Origin: Gliomastix tumulicola
Taxonomy: Eukaryota > Ascomycota > Sordariomycetes > Hypocreales > Bionectriaceae
Reading direction: 5' to 3'
Assembly (NCBI GenBank): GCA_001599755.1
Contig: BCHX01000008.1
Coordinates: forward strand, 1,798,001-1,862,000
DNA length: 64,000 nucleotides
Shown here: positions 11,728 through 24,613 of the stretch, one piece after another
Position numbering within the stretch: the stretch's first letter is position 1
Layout of the letters: every line of letters starts with the position of its first letter
The notes under the pieces: model-generated
The model's input: the letters and a program-made list of their open reading frames with translations, nothing else
Databases searched by the model: none
What the model was told of the DNA's origin: nothing
Made by a program: the position numbers and the translations under genes

Positions 11728-13812
11728 TCACATGACAAAGCAAGTGCCCATCGTCCTTGCTCTTCGTCGACCAGCGCCGGCGCCATCCTCCTGGTTCATG
11801 AGGGCATGCGCCTCTCTTGCACGACGCCTGCGTCGTCGGTGACCTGAGCCGCCCATTCCGGCTTCCTCGGTTGCCTGCATATAGTCGGCCCATTTCCGTT
11901 CGAGCCTGGCCGCAGCATCAAGATCCCCACGGAGGACTCTCTTCTGGTGCTCATCAACGGTCATCTGAAAGCCATAGAAGCACTTGAGAGAAATCGCTTC
12001 CGATGGATACGTGACTCGCCCCTGCTGGCCAGGCAGAGGTCTCACCTGAGAGTTTCGAAACAACACTTCCCTGATACCCGTCCAAGTCACGTTCTGGCAG
12101 TCGTAAACCACCATCTTCAGTGTGGCTTTGGGCTTGTAGCCTGCCTTCAGAACTCTTTGAGACCGCTTGTTTACCATCGTAGCAGCCTCTGCGAGAGTGA
12201 GGTCGCTAATTCTCGTGTTATCCAAGTCTACGCTCTGTAGACTGGCACAGGTTTGCATGACAGGAAGCATGCCGACGTCGCCCAAATTCTCGCAATAGCT
12301 TAGCGAGAGGTGTTCCAACGTGCTTGCACAAGGAGCCTTGACAAGATGCTCCGACAGCAGGTCATTGGTGAGATGCTCCAAATCCTCCAATTCCAAGTGG
12401 GTGAGGCGAGGTGTGGAAGCCAGGATGGGCTCCAAGGCCGCATTCGTAAGCGATCTGCACCGAGATAGCTGGAGCCCTTCAAGATCCGGAGTCAGGTGTC
12501 CCAGGGATCTCACGCCGTCATCCGTCAGCTGCGAGCAGCGGCTGAGATTCAAGTGGCGAAGCTTGCGTGGTGGCACCAAGGGGATTTCCGTAAGGATATC
12601 GAGTTCTGGGTCAACACCGTGCATCATAACTTTCAGTGCTTCATCCGTAAGTTCAGCACAGCCATTCAGAACAAGTTTTTCCAGACGGTTCGTCTCAAAG
12701 ATGGATTTGGCAAGGTCGAGATCCTCAAACCCTCGAACTTCCCCAGCCCAGAGTTCCTTGAGATTCGTGCAGCCATCGATGACGGTTTTGATCCCGCGAT
12801 GGTCGACCTTTCCGCACCACGAGACGTTGAAACTCTTGAGCTGGGGGCACGACTCCGAAATGATCCTACATGACTTGTTGGACACGGCAGTCAGGCCGGT
12901 CAGGTTGAGATGGATCAGCTTGTTGTTGCTTTCCAGAAGGCTATGCAGGGTATTCTTCTGGAAATTCCGACAACCCTCCAGAGTGGCATTGATGAGATTC
13001 TTGCACGCCTTGGCCAGGACCTCGGCTCGCTTGTAATGCTCAACTTGGACACATCCCCTGAGGTTGAGATCCTTGATGAATGGGCCGGCGGCCAAGATGA
13101 TCCGGGACAGAGACTCCGCAGGGATGTCCTGATAGAACTCGGAGGCGTCCAGGCGAGTCCACAGCTGACCGTCGAAGCAGAACCTATAGAATGACTTGCT
13201 CACTCTGGAGACTTGCACCAGTTGCCTCGGATCCAAGAAAGAGAAGATATGGACCTGAATCTCATGGGGCATCTTCTCCCAGAAGCGAAAGACGGGCTTC
13301 CGCGCAGCACCAGACGCTGCTCGTGATCTAGCTCGGCTCGCAGTATCATTTCGGGAGTATTTGAGGTCGGCGGGGAGGGCGATAGTGCCTTGCGACGAGG
13401 TAGGCGGCACACCGTCGACTTTCCGGGCTGCCAGCAGGTCGTTAAAGGGGAATTCTTGCGCCGGGGTAGCGGGTCTCGAGGATTGAGAGCTAGGCATGCC
13501 CAGTGGAGAGGGCTGTGGGGTTGCCGACCTCAGACTGTGAGGTGTTATCGAGGGTCCGCTACCCGTCAGGCTTGCGCATGAAAGATTTCCTATCGTGGTA
13601 GACGGGTATGGCGCGCTGGCAGACCTGGAGCGTCGCAGGTTCGTCAACGATGGCGAGGAAGATATTCGTTGGATGCCTCGAAGCAAGCGCTGACGGCCTT
13701 TGCCCTTAACTGTCGAGGTTTCTGGAGGAGGGGTCGGGACTTGGCCCTGGCCGTCGAGCGAGGGGTCCCTCATGTCGCCAGTGGCTGTCGGTGCTTCAGA
13801 TACGTCCGCCAT
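11728..13812 (-). CDS. F-box / leucine-rich-repeat protein with C-terminal CaaX box
   Basis: One intronless frame of 694 residues. Residues 1-170 are Ser/Thr/Pro-rich. The F-box lies at about 176-222 (FWEKMPHEIQVHIFSFLDP followed by LVQVSRVSKSFYRFC and LW). From about 240 to 600 there are some ten cysteine-containing LRRs of the FBXL type, for example LNLRGCVQVEHY, LVLNGCAELTDEAL, LNLSRCSQLTDDG and LSLSYCENLGD. F-box proteins recruit substrates to SCF ubiquitin ligases through Skp1. The tail is rich in arginine and ends TMGTCFVM: CFVM fits a CaaX prenylation box, with Met favouring farnesylation, so membrane attachment is predicted. Human FBXL2 and FBXL20 show the same combination of F-box, LRRs and CaaX. 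The substrate is unknown. The start at 13812 is the first ATG and suits the usual disordered N-terminus. Confidence 0.88.
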   Translation of the reverse strand: MADVSEAPTATGDMRDPSLDGQGQVPTPPPETSTVKGKGRQRLLRGIQRISSSPSLTNLRRSRSASAPYPSTTIGNLSCASLTGSGPSITPHSLRSATPQPSPLGMPSSQSSRPATPAQEFPFNDLLAARKVDGVPPTSSQGTIALPADLKYSRNDTASRARSRAASGAARKPVFRFWEKMPHEIQVHIFSFLDPRQLVQVSRVSKSFYRFCFDGQLWTRLDASEFYQDIPAESLSRIILAAGPFIKDLNLRGCVQVEHYKRAEVLAKACKNLINATLEGCRNFQKNTLHSLLESNNKLIHLNLTGLTAVSNKSCRIISESCPQLKSFNVSWCGKVDHRGIKTVIDGCTNLKELWAGEVRGFEDLDLAKSIFETNRLEKLVLNGCAELTDEALKVMMHGVDPELDILTEIPLVPPRKLRHLNLSRCSQLTDDGVRSLGHLTPDLEGLQLSRCRSLTNAALEPILASTPRLTHLELEDLEHLTNDLLSEHLVKAPCASTLEHLSLSYCENLGDVGMLPVMQTCASLQSVDLDNTRISDLTLAEAATMVNKRSQRVLKAGYKPKATLKMVVYDCQNVTWTGIREVLFRNSQVRPLPGQQGRVTYPSEAISLKCFYGFQMTVDEHQKRVLRGDLDAAARLERKWADYMQATEEAGMGGSGHRRRRRRAREAHALMNQEDGAGAGRRRARTMGTCFVM

Positions 13813-16531
13813 GGTGAAGGGTGATGCCGGGAGGAGGCTCGGTTCAGGTAGAAATTCCGAAATGCCGTCCTTGCGTCAAAGACGGGAGAGCTTGAGTACG
13901 AACTCAAAAGCTGACACAGTGTTTGTGTTAGACCGGTTGGTGATCGGGAGCGAGTAGGATCAGGCTGACCACCCCTAGCTAGCAGTGAGCAAGGGCCTGT
14001 GCTCAGTTCATGGCGGCGAGACAAATAGAGGGACCGCAAGTCATAAGGGGTGAATTCGGATTGCTGCTGACAGTCGAGACTGGGCTCGAGGGGAGTAATA
14101 TCAACAAAGCGACCTTGAGGGCTTTTGGTCGTTGTCTCGTGTCTAAAGTCGAGAGGCTTGCGAGATAAGACGTGATAACGTGCTGTGGTCTTCTGACCGT
14201 AGCGCGGGGCGACCGGGGTGGTGGTATTCAGAGTCAGCAGGACCCTGAAGCTGGCCTTGTGAGGAGGGTCTGAGACAGAACGGGAGCAGAGGGACGGGAT
14301 TGACGAAACGAAAGAAAGAGAGTTATCTCGACTTGCAAGACAGATGTCCACCAGGGACTATAAACAGGGTCAGGAGGGGGATGGAGGAGATGGAAGCGAC
14401 GAGGTGCTGGGGATGGGGGCGACGAGGTGGAAATATGGACGAGACCCTGCCTTTACACGCGGCTGCCCGGCTTGGACCTGGTAAGACTGGGATTTCTCGG
14501 GGTCCCTGCCCTGGATCCGTCCAGGTGGGTGACATAAACCTTACACTTGCTGGCTATCTAGATTTCGACGGCTTGTACAGACACTTTTTCTGTCTGCCCT
14601 CATGGCTGCATCAACGGGGAAGGTGGGTGGGCCGCGACTGCCAGTGGACGGCGGTGGACGCCAGATAGTACCTGCCTTAGACCAGAATACGAGTAATGGC
14701 AAGACGGCAAAAAGTACCTGGACCCTTGATATTCGGTGGCAAATTTCGACAAGGACGGACAGAATGGGTGTGTTGGCGGCAGAGGCAAAGACGCACCTAA
14801 CAATGATGGCCTATCGATAAGTCACTCCTATACCCGCTGCCCCTCCCCTCCTCCACGTTGTACGATGCTTGGCGGCGGGGCCATGCAGCAGCTGCTCAGC
14901 ACCGTGCCCTCCCTCCAACTAAGGCGAAGGGTAAGGGAGGTGCAGGCGGTCCTCGCGCACTCATGTCAGACGGCCATTTCTTGTATCACCCGATGGCGTA
15001 GAGAGTGCAGGATGAGACGGTGATATTGCAAATTTGGAGTACCTTATCTCTGTGGCACTCTGGGTTCCATTCCACAATGGAACCTTGGGGTGATTCCCCT
15101 CAGCAGATATAGGGTACCTCCGCAGCTCGCTGTACAGTGCAGTGAGTGGGTGACCTGCAACTTGGAGAGCAGAAGGCAGCACAGCTAGGTACCGGCCGGG
15201 CAAGGGTTCGTGCATTACCTCACATTAGTGCAGGACTAAGTTGTCGGGCGTTTGGCAGTAGGACTAGTTTGCTGGAGGCATCGAAAACGAGTGAGGAAAG
15301 GACGTTTTGTTGAAATCGCTCAGTCTATTGTTTCCCCCATCGTGTCTGTCCATGTGTCTGTCGCCCGCTGGGACCAGCCACGCCCACATTCCGCCTATGA
15401 AACCCCGCCCTTTAATGGATGCACTGAGGAAGTGTCACTGAAGTCCATTGGATGACCGCGCTGGAAGTCTCGCTAGATTCTAACCTCCGATTCACGGCAT
15501 CGCCGCCTGTAAATACAATCTCACGGCTGAGAGTCGAACTCAACGGAATGACTAATAGACGCGCATTGTAGACGGATGTTTCGCCTGGCTGCCGCGGACT
15601 TGGCCTGAAGCAGCTGGAGCTACTGGAAACCTTCGAGGTACAGCGCTGTCCATGCCAAAAAGGCCCCGCAGCCTGGAGGAGTCTTCTGCGCCCACCTCAC
15701 TAAATTTCCATCACTTGCCCTGCCTCGCCTTGTCTGACGGAGCACTTTCCTTACATGGCCCGAGAGTCAGACAATCCAATAGCCCACCACCAGAGCCATC
15801 AGCCGCAGTCTGCAGTGATCGACCGCCTCCTCGAACTGCACCGCCGTCAATCAAGATTGTGGAGGATTTCTTCGACAGGGGGACCGCCAACTCGACACGA
15901 CACGACTCGGCAAGACTCGACAAGACGACCCCTCATAGCACACACCCTCTGGGAGCTGCTGCTTTTGCCTCAATTACGCCCTACCTAAGATCTCCTCCCC
16001 CCCTCAATCCGATCGGCTAAATAGGGAGCAAGACGAAAAAAATAATCAAAAAATAAAGTAAAAAGGGGGAAAGAGAAGGGATACATCGAGGAAGGCCGAG
16101 AGAAGCAGAGGACACGGGGTGGTTTTTCTTTTTCTTTTTCTTTCTATTTTTCTTTCTCCACGGTCCTCTCTTCCGAACCACATTCAACTATGCCCCAGAC
16201 AGATGGGGGCCCTCCGAATAGAAATGGTTGGTCTGCCTACTGCCGTTGCACCGCCTGGACAATTGCACATGCACCGCAGAATGCCCGTCATCATCTCCGC
16301 CTCTCCCCTCACTGGCAACGACCGTCCCGCCGCGCGATCCTGACGCTCCGAGAAAATGCTATGCGAGACCAACAGAGCTAATAGCCTTCACAATCCGCAG
16401 ATGACGATTCTCATGCACCAGACCAAGACCGAGGACGAGGCAAGACGCTACAGCCATTGTCTCTACCCAAGAACCGCAGCACGGGGAACCTCACTACCTC
16501 AGCTGACCCCCAAGACCGAGGCCGATTCAGG
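13813..16531. other. Long divergent intergenic region, F-box / PAS kinase
   Basis: 2.7 kb between divergent starts. It includes an A-rich segment (about 16030-16080), a T-rich tract (about 16123-16160) and several short upstream open frames just before the kinase start. No protein family or structural RNA was recognised. It is likely promoter plus a long kinase 5' leader. Confidence 0.5.
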
Positions 16532-19500
16532 ATGTCGTTTGACGCCTCATCATCTGCCACCAGCGACCTCGAGACCCTCGCAAGGTGAGTTTCTGCCTCT
16601 GCGCCAGCACCCTTCACTTGCCGGGATGTCTACCTGGTGTTATCTTGCTCGTTATCAGCACCTGTCTCGCTCTGTCTCTCCTCCTTCTCCCTTGTCTCAC
16701 GTCAGGTCTTGTCTAATCAGCCGTGTTTTAGTGCGAGGTCTCCCTCCCTGATGACTGACCATGAGCACGGTCTTGGCCTCTCCGGTCTGCGTCGCATACG
16801 TCAACAACAGCCCCCTTCTCGTAAACCGACCCTGCCAGGCTCGACTGCCTCCTCCCGAAGCCCTTCCGTCGTCGCTCTCTCCCGGTCGCCCTCCTTGTCC
16901 GCCCTCCTCTCCAACACTGGGATCATGCCACTCTCTAGTGGTCCTACATCGCCTGGCTTCGCCGAAGACCTATCCCGATTTCCTTCCGAGTCGCTCCATT
17001 CGTTCTCCTTCGCACACCAGTCAGAAGAATTCATCCACAACCGCCAGAATGTGCTCAAGAGGTCCCTCGAGTTCATGAAGGACCGGGTCGGCTGGCCCAT
17101 GAATGCTGCGCAAGCCGGTCTAGCCAGCGCTCAGGCCAGAGTCACCGGCGACGTGGACGCTCAGAATATGCTGGAACTGCTGGCCCGCGCCCAGTTGATA
17201 GGAGCTGGAAACCTTCCGAACCCAGACTCATCAGCGACTGCCCCGCCTCTCACGGGCCCAGCCACCACTTCGGCGGGGGAGAATTTGTTCGACAGACAGT
17301 TCGCTCCACGGACTTCGAGTCCTGAGCTTATGTCTCCAAGCATACCCTTTCCCAGCGGCACCATAGGACCTGCCAAGTTCCAGCATGTTCACTTTGATCA
17401 ACCGGAAGAGTTGGAACAGGACCTTGTTCCTGAGCTTCCGGGCGAGTTTCAAGACTCAAAAGAACCCAGTCGAGCAACGGCGAACGAGAGCAGCACCACC
17501 GACAGGCCCCCGCCGATTTCACCACGTCCCACGAGTTTAAAAAGGACAATGACCGATACTCTAGCCATGTCGCTGGAAACCAAACTAGTCGATACCATGG
17601 CACAACCATTCTACCAAGATCAACTTACATCCCCTGCTATGATGCAGCCCACTCCCGTCTCGGCGCACTTTCCCAACGCCATCGGTCCAACCGTCCATGG
17701 TCACACAAACCGATGGGTCCCTGCAGCTCAAGCCATCTTTACCACAGAAGCCAAGCCCCCCTGGACCATTATCGCTGCAAACGACCTAGCCTGTCTGGTG
17801 TTCGGCGTCACAAAAGCGGAGGTTCGTAAGACGGGCATTCTCGAAGTCGTACAGGAGGAGAGGCGTGCCTGGCTGGAACGCAAACTCCTGGGCAAAGAGC
17901 ATGACGACATGGACGAGCCCCGGCCCAAAAGCCGCCAAGCCAGCCCTGCCACGTCGGCGGCGTCGGCACTGCTTGGAGGCAGAGCAGGCATAACAGCTCA
18001 GCTCCTCAGCAAACCAAACTCGAGGAGTCAGCAGTCCGCATACCCGGAAAGACGGGCACAGACTGTCCATAGCGGTGATCCCAACCCCCCACGAACGAGA
18101 GGGAGTGGACACCATCGTAGCTCTCTCTCACGAGGGGTCCTGCTCTGCGGTGATGTCGTACCGATCCAGAAGAGGAATGGCGCAAAGGGCTCGGCCAGTC
18201 TCTGGGTAAAGGAAAAGCGTGTAGGTCTGATCTGGGTTCTGGAGGAGATCCACGAGGACAAAGCCCTGGTCGACCTGGACGAGGAAGGCGTCGTAAAAGG
18301 CATTTCCGGTGACACCAGGGCTATCTGGGGCCTCGAATCGACCAAACCAGGTGTCGATGTCGCGACGCTGATCCCACGCATCCCTCGACAAGGCATCGAT
18401 CCTAACACAGGCGAGATCGACTTCGCGCAGATCCGCCGGCGGAAGTTCTTCACGTGCCCCAACTCCCGGAAAGTGAATATTCCGTGTACTATCGAGCAGG
18501 TGCAGGGAAAGCTTCAGCTACGCGTCTCCTCCTACCCACACATTGCTGGCATGATTGTCGTTGAGCCGGACACCCTCCATATCCGCAGTTCGAACTCCGT
18601 CTTTTGCGGTGCCCTCTTTGGGTTCGAGAAGCCGGATGGCATGTCCATCAACGCTCTCGTCCCGAAATTCGACAAGATCCTCGATATGTTGACAGAGCAG
18701 GAAGGGCTGGAGCTCCTCGACGGCATCGTCGTACCTGAGGATAGATTCCGCCGGGCCTCGGGCCTTCTGGCAATCAAAGAGCATCGTCCCGATGCGTCAG
18801 AGGTCTTCCTCAAACCAGATGGCCTACCGGCCAAGCACAGGGACGGGACAGATCTCCGAGTGGATGTGCAGATGCGGGTCGTCAAGAGCGAAAAACAGCA
18901 CCACGTTGAAGAGACGGCGATGGAGGGAAGCGACGAGGAGGAGCACGGCAAAGCTGGTGACACCTTCACGGTCACAAAGCAGGAGATGGTCTACGCTCTG
19001 TGGATCACCTACTCTCGCACTCTTCATGCCGACCGCCTACCTTTGAAGGCGGGAGAGACCGCGGAGCTTCATCCCCCCATATCCTCGCCCCTTCATCAGC
19101 CATCACCGGGACAGACGCCACCAACTCACACCCCTATGGAGATCCTGTCAGAAGACGATGAGCCCAAGAAGGACGTTGCATCAAAAGCGTCACAGTTCTC
19201 AAAGCAGCTTAAAGACATGACACTCAACGCTGCGGCCAAACTCACTGGTCAAGCAAGAGGAGCTGCCGCGGACAAGACTTTGACGACAACCGAACATCCG
19301 GCTCCCCCGAAGGTCATTGAGCCACCTCAAAAGGCGACCATTGACGACTATACCATCCTAGAGGATATGGGTCAAGGTGCCTACGGCCAGGTCAAACTTG
19401 CCCGCCACAAGCCATCAGGCAGGAAGGCAGTCTTGAAGTATGTGACGAAAAGGCGCATTCTTGTGGATACCTGGACGAGGGATCGCAAGCTAGGGACCGT

Positions 19501-20202
19501 GCCTCTGGAGATTCACGTCCTGGACTACCTCAGGCGCCCCGAGTTCCGCCATCCTAATATCGTTGAGATGGAGGGTTTCTTCGAGGACAACGTCAACTAC
19601 TATATCGAGATGAAGCCCCATGGTCTGCCGGGTATGGACCTCTTCGACTACATTGAGCTTCGCGCGAATATGGAGGAGTCTGAGTGCCGTAGCATCTTCA
19701 AACAGGTCGCGCAGGCTATCCAGTTCCTCCATACCAAGGCGCTTGTTGTGCACAGGGACATCAAGGACGAGAATGTCATCCTCGACGGCGAGGGGAACAT
19801 CAAAATTATCGATTTTGGAAGCGCGGCGTACATCAAGAGCGGCCCCTTTGACGTCTTTGTGGGTACTATTGGTGAGTCTCCTTACCCCCTTTTCATCCCC
19901 TTTTCATTCTGTTCTAACCATGTGATTTTCTAGATTACGCCGCCCCCGAGGTCTTGGCTGGCAAACCGTACGGTGGTAGAGAGCAAGACGTCTGGGCCCT
20001 GGGCATCCTCCTCTACACCATCATCTACAAGGAGAACCCCTTCTACAGCATCGACGAGATTATGGATCGCGACCTGCGCATCCCCTTCATCCTCAGCGAG
20101 GAGAGCATCGACCTCATCCGCTGCATGCTCGACCGGGACGTTGCGCAGCGGTACGACATCGATAAGGTCGTCGCTCATCCGTGGCTGTCTGCTGCTGAGT
20201 GA
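16532..20202 (+). CDS. PSK1: PAS-domain Ser/Thr kinase (PAS kinase)
   Basis: Three exons (16532-16584, 16732-19871, 19934-20202) give 1153 residues. The first exon encodes MSFDASSSATSDLETLA and was chosen because its phase fits only the TAG acceptor at 16729-16731. A PAS-like segment sits near residues 344-410 (PPWTIIAANDLACLVFGV). The kinase domain occupies about 889-1150: glycine loop MGQGAYGQVKLA, lysine in AVLKYV, HRDIKDEN (near 1024), DFGSAAY, APEVL. The insertion after the lysine (KRRILVDTW, then GTVPLEIHVL) is typical of PASK/Psk kinases. Yeast Psk1/Psk2 control sugar partitioning and translation in response to nutrients; function here is inferred from family. Intron 2 lies between GTI and YAAPEVL inside the activation segment. 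It is convergent with SEA4. Confidence 0.92.
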
Positions 20203-20723
20203 TCGACTCCTAAAACTAATTGTCCTTGTCCTTGTCCTTTTGCTTTTGCTGTTTTACTCAGACCAAAAAAGAGAGAGAGAAAGAATTGAGAACAACAGAT
20301 CCCCAGAGTCCTACGAGTTTCCCCTTTTTACTCCCTTTCAGAATATCCATATCCATCGCATCATTATTCACATATCATTATCGTAATTCTTAGCTTTTGG
20401 AAACAAAGACACTGGTTTGGAGGTTTGGAGGAAACCAGGACGACGCGAGACGAAAGAAGAGGCACACGAGAGGACGACGAAGGACAGTAACATGACCAGG
20501 AGGGAAGGAGGAGACAGAGAGATGCCTTTTGCTTTTTTTCTTTCACTTTTCCAAGCTCATTATAGATCTGGAGCTTTTTTTTTTCAGCAAGGTGTTCATT
20601 GTTTTCTACTGAGAACAGAAGCGAAGCGCTCGCTAGATAAAGGACCTAAAGATACCTCGATTGCAACCCAAACCATGATCCCATATAACGACTACTTGAT
20701 TCTCTTCTTAGACTGTGACTCCT
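20203..20723. other. Intergenic, convergent 3' ends
   Basis: 521 bases between the stops of the PAS kinase and SEA4 genes, with A/G-rich and T-rich runs (T run near 20575-20584). It probably holds 3' UTRs. No gene seen. Confidence 0.5.
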
Positions 20724-23700
20724 TCAACGATAGTTAAGTTCCGGGTTGGCTCTGAAGTTGCACCGACAGCGACACTCCGGAACGGGACACTCGGCGTGCC
20801 TGGAGAACCATTGTCTCGCGTGATCTAGATGCAAGACGTGTTCACAGCGTAGACAGAAGGTGGGAAACCGACCCGCCGTCTTGTTCTCCTCCCGTTCCTC
20901 GGGCTTGTCTGATCGCGGGACGCCAACAACTTCGAGACAGACCACACATCTGGGCAGATGCCGGCCGCAGTTCGGACAGCTGATACCAGCATTGATACTC
21001 GTCGCCAGCATTACATTCTTCGTCTCCGAGTTTGCCTGGGCGGACGAGGGTGGTGGCGGCGCGTTATGGTGGTTGGCGAGAGACGTCTCCGCGTCGCAGA
21101 ACACACAGCGAAGCGCGATCTGTCGTGACGGAGGCTTGACTGTGGGGATGCCTTCCTTCTTGGAGCGCTTGGTCGACTCGACCTCGAACTTCGTCCGCTG
21201 GAAGAAGCACTTGTGGCGTTGGAGGTAGGCCCTGTACGCATTGCGCCAGGCGCGGCAGCGGATGTCGTCGATGTAACGGGGGTAGCATATAGAGAGCACG
21301 AGGGTGGCCGTCTGGACGTCGTGGAACTTCTCGACATGGCGGGCGAAGATGTCCACTAGTGTGTCTGTGATCCCGGTCAGGACGATCCCCTCGATATCTC
21401 CCTCCTTCACTGCTGTTGAGACTTGTTCTTGAAGCCAGGCTGTGAGCTGATCATCGCTAAAGTTGCGGACAGCAACAAATGCTCGGTCGGATAGAGGCAG
21501 AGAGTTCTGGTTCGCGATAGTCGTCCAATCGCCCGTTGCGATCAGGGATGAAATAGCCCGAAGATACGGATCAGTCTTGGACGCCACCGTATCGTCAAAG
21601 TCCAAATTCTCTTTCGCGAGCTGTTTGCCGCCCCGACCCATCAGCTGCAGAGCGAGGGATACGAACAAAAGTTCCGGGTGAGATGTGCTGGCTCTCTTCA
21701 GGATCTGCGTAGCAAGTTTGTTGTCGCCACGGAAGAGAGCACGTGCGGCAGCCATAGTATGCGCAGTAGTTGGGTGTTCTGGGGTTACATCTGTCTGCCT
21801 CTGGACATCCCCCCATCCGCAAATCTCCAAGCAGAGCTGGCGGTGGTGGGCTCTCTTGGTGGCTACCCCGTCAAATTTGGGAAGATAGCGCTTCTTGCAG
21901 TAGGAACCTATGAAGCGCTCCCATTGAGATGAGTCCGGGACAGTTACGCTAGATGATAGTCGTGCCGCTGGATTTCGGCCTGGAGAATAATGTTAGTAAA
22001 AGCCTGGTTCGGTTGCACGCTCATCAGCACAAACAGCAGATACGCACCAAGATCGTTGGTCCAGATAGAATAAATCCCCAAGTAGCTCAAGTCCATGCCG
22101 GACACGACCAGCCCGCCATCATCTGCAGCATGAGCAGCATCTACCAACAGGAATTAGTATTTCAGTAGCAGGACATGCCAGTCAGTCACACTCACCTGCT
22201 ACCCAGTCCCATACAAATCTAGTCCATGGATCATCATTGACAACTCTCCTGTTGATCTCAGCATCAAAGAGATATCTCTCTTTGGCACGTAGGAGCATGC
22301 TGTGGTCAATCACTGACTGTGCCTCCCTCGGGATGCCGGGTGCCTTAATCAGAGTGCTGAGGAGAGCATCATGAATCTCGCGACAAGACCCAGTTCCTAT
22401 AGAAGCAAGCGGAATGTCATCCGCTCCTCCTGGATTGAGGATCTTGAGAGCTCCAAGGTGAGAATGCAAGTTGTCTTCGTCCGTGACTAGTAGCTGGTCT
22501 CGTACGAAAGTGCGCAAGGCGCGGAGTTTGGCAGCAACCGTCTCTGCCTTGTAGTAGGACGCAGGAAGGTCTGCATTGACCTCGTTTGTATCCTCCACAC
22601 TCGCTTTTGAGGACACCTTGTGTCTTAAAACAGACTCGATGGTTGACTCGATATCAGCACTGTTCTGGCCAAAGATGGGCACATCAGACAGAGCCTGCTC
22701 TGCAAGCAGCGGAGCTAGCATCTCTGACGCGTGGGATGGCTCAAATTGCATAATATCTAGGTAGCGTTTGCCCTCTTTGGTTCTTCTGTTAGCAACAGCC
22801 AAGCACAACACAACCAGGGGAATATTCTAAACATACCGTCTATGCCACGATGAGGCGCTTGCCAAGGGACCAACTTGAAGACGTGGTCTGAAGCTCCAGA
22901 AGGCTGCTCCAGGATCTCGAAATTACCGGTCGCCCGTAATACCAGCAGTCTCGGCTTCAGCACAGGTGATCCAAGTGTGACCCAATCGAAAGAAACAATG
23001 CGGTTGTTTCTTCGAGAAACATCCGAGTATAGAAGGTCCATCTCATGCGATTTCCTCACCTGCAACAGCTCTGGGCTCTGCGAGGATGAGTCTTGGGGTG
23101 CTAGGCTCTCCTTGTTCGTCTCGAGCACTCGAAGTTGACCAGTACGCGAGAGAACAGCCAACAGTCCGCGGTGGTCACGGCAGTATCGCAGTGATCGGAT
23201 CAAAGAGTGCTTTCCGTCCGTGTCGGACTCCGTATCGATAGCTCGGTCGAGTCGGAGGGCGCCACCCCAGGGAAGATCGTCACTCTCAACAGCCTCATTG
23301 TATGCACGAGAAGCTACCGGCTTGGACGTTGCGCGGCGGTCCCAGACCATGACACCCGGATGATCCAGCGCAGAAGAAGCAAAATAGTTCTGGTCCGCAT
23401 AGTCAATAGCAAGATTGTTGTTGCACTTTGTTTGAAAAAGAACGATACTGGTGGGATCTGGTTCTCGGTCAGCACCCTTTGTTACCCACCGTGAGCTGCG
23501 AAGATCACTCACCTCGAAGATCGTGGATCCGTAGGCCCTGGGCTCTTATTCCAGCAACCAGCGTCTGCGGGCTGTCCTCGAAGAACTTGATGCTCGAGAT
23601 AGAGACACTGGGCTCCAGGCGGTATTTGGGCTCGGTGAAGGCGCCGATCTCGGCCGGGATGCCTTTACTGGAGGGTTTTCCAAAGGACGAAAGACGATTG

Positions 23701-24095
23701 ACGTCCCAGACGTGAAGACTCTGGTCCATACGAACTCGATCCAGGCCAACGGCCAGAAGTCCTGTAGTGTTGAACGCGACGGCCTGGCACGTCCTCGTCA
23801 TCTTCAGGCCAAGCTCAACATATGCATTAGAGCCATCGTCTATCCTCAGCAGATTGACGAGGCCCGTCCCCGTGCCGACGGCCAACAGCCCCGGGTTGGA
23901 AGGAGACCAGTCATATGTGGTGAGCGGTGGGAAGTCGTCGTGTCTGCTGATCTTGTCATGGTCGAAACGACCGTGGCGCGCATGGCCGGTGGGTTCATAG
24001 AGCTGAACGACGCGATGCTGCAGATTGATGTGGATGAAGCTGTCTACCGAGCAGTTTGGTGACCATTTCACCAGGCCAGGTTCCGGGCGGTCCAT
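20724..24095 (-). CDS. SEA4: SEA/GATOR complex subunit Sea4 (Mios homologue)
   Basis: Five exons on the minus strand (24095-23513, 23457-22837, 22756-22196, 22140-22048, 21979-20724), 1037 residues. The N-terminus MDRPEPGLVKWSP and following blocks (HDDFPPLTTYDWSP, GLVNLLRIDD, CQAVAFNTTGLLAVGLDR, SISSIKFFEDSP) form a WD40 propeller of the Mio/Sea4 type. The middle is helical. The C-terminus has the family zinc-binding end: CVFC, CPNCGRHLPRCVVC, CLRCEHVLHLDH and CPVPECRCRC. In yeast, Sea4 belongs to SEACAT, which counteracts the Npr2/Npr3 branch and supports TORC1 at the vacuole. The acceptor of intron 2 (TAG at 22757-22759) was preferred because a CTAAC branch site lies about 30 bases upstream; a nearby AAG acceptor would add four residues. 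All other joins have unambiguous phase. Head to head with EFG1. Confidence 0.9.
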
Positions 24096-24613
24096 GATTA
24101 TGCCGGCCGTATCAAGCTTTTATGCCAATGGATGGCGCGGTCGTTGTTTATGTGCCACGACTAGCTGTCACTGATGAGGTCGGCGTTCGCCGGGCCGGGA
24201 GCATGGTCTCGAGACTTCCTAGAGCGACCAGCGACGATTTTCAAAGCCCCAATTCCAAGAGAGCGAGCCGTGGTAGGATGCAATTGAAGCTTGATCGGAT
24301 AATGAATGATTATAGCACCAAAGTTGATGAAAGGAATGAGATATATGCTTCGTCAATCCAATTGGCAAGCGCATCTTGAGATTGAATGTGCGACCTCTTA
24401 CCAAGCTCAGATCTGCGCTAACCCGAAATGGTCAAGCACTACAGTTGGGGAAAGAGCTGCTGCCCCACGTCCAGGTCGAAGAAAATAAAGTGGAAATCAT
24501 GGAATTTCATCGTCCTTCACCAGCATCACGTCTAAATAGTACCTCTCGGCTGCTCGACGGCCATGTACATGCGCGTTCGATTATAGCACGAGACGACAGA
24601 GAGAAGAAACACA
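24096..24613. promoter_or_regulatory. Divergent promoter region, SEA4 / EFG1
   Basis: 518 bases between divergent start codons of a TORC1 regulator and an 18S rRNA processing factor. Both promoters must lie here. No specific site was assigned. Confidence 0.5.
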
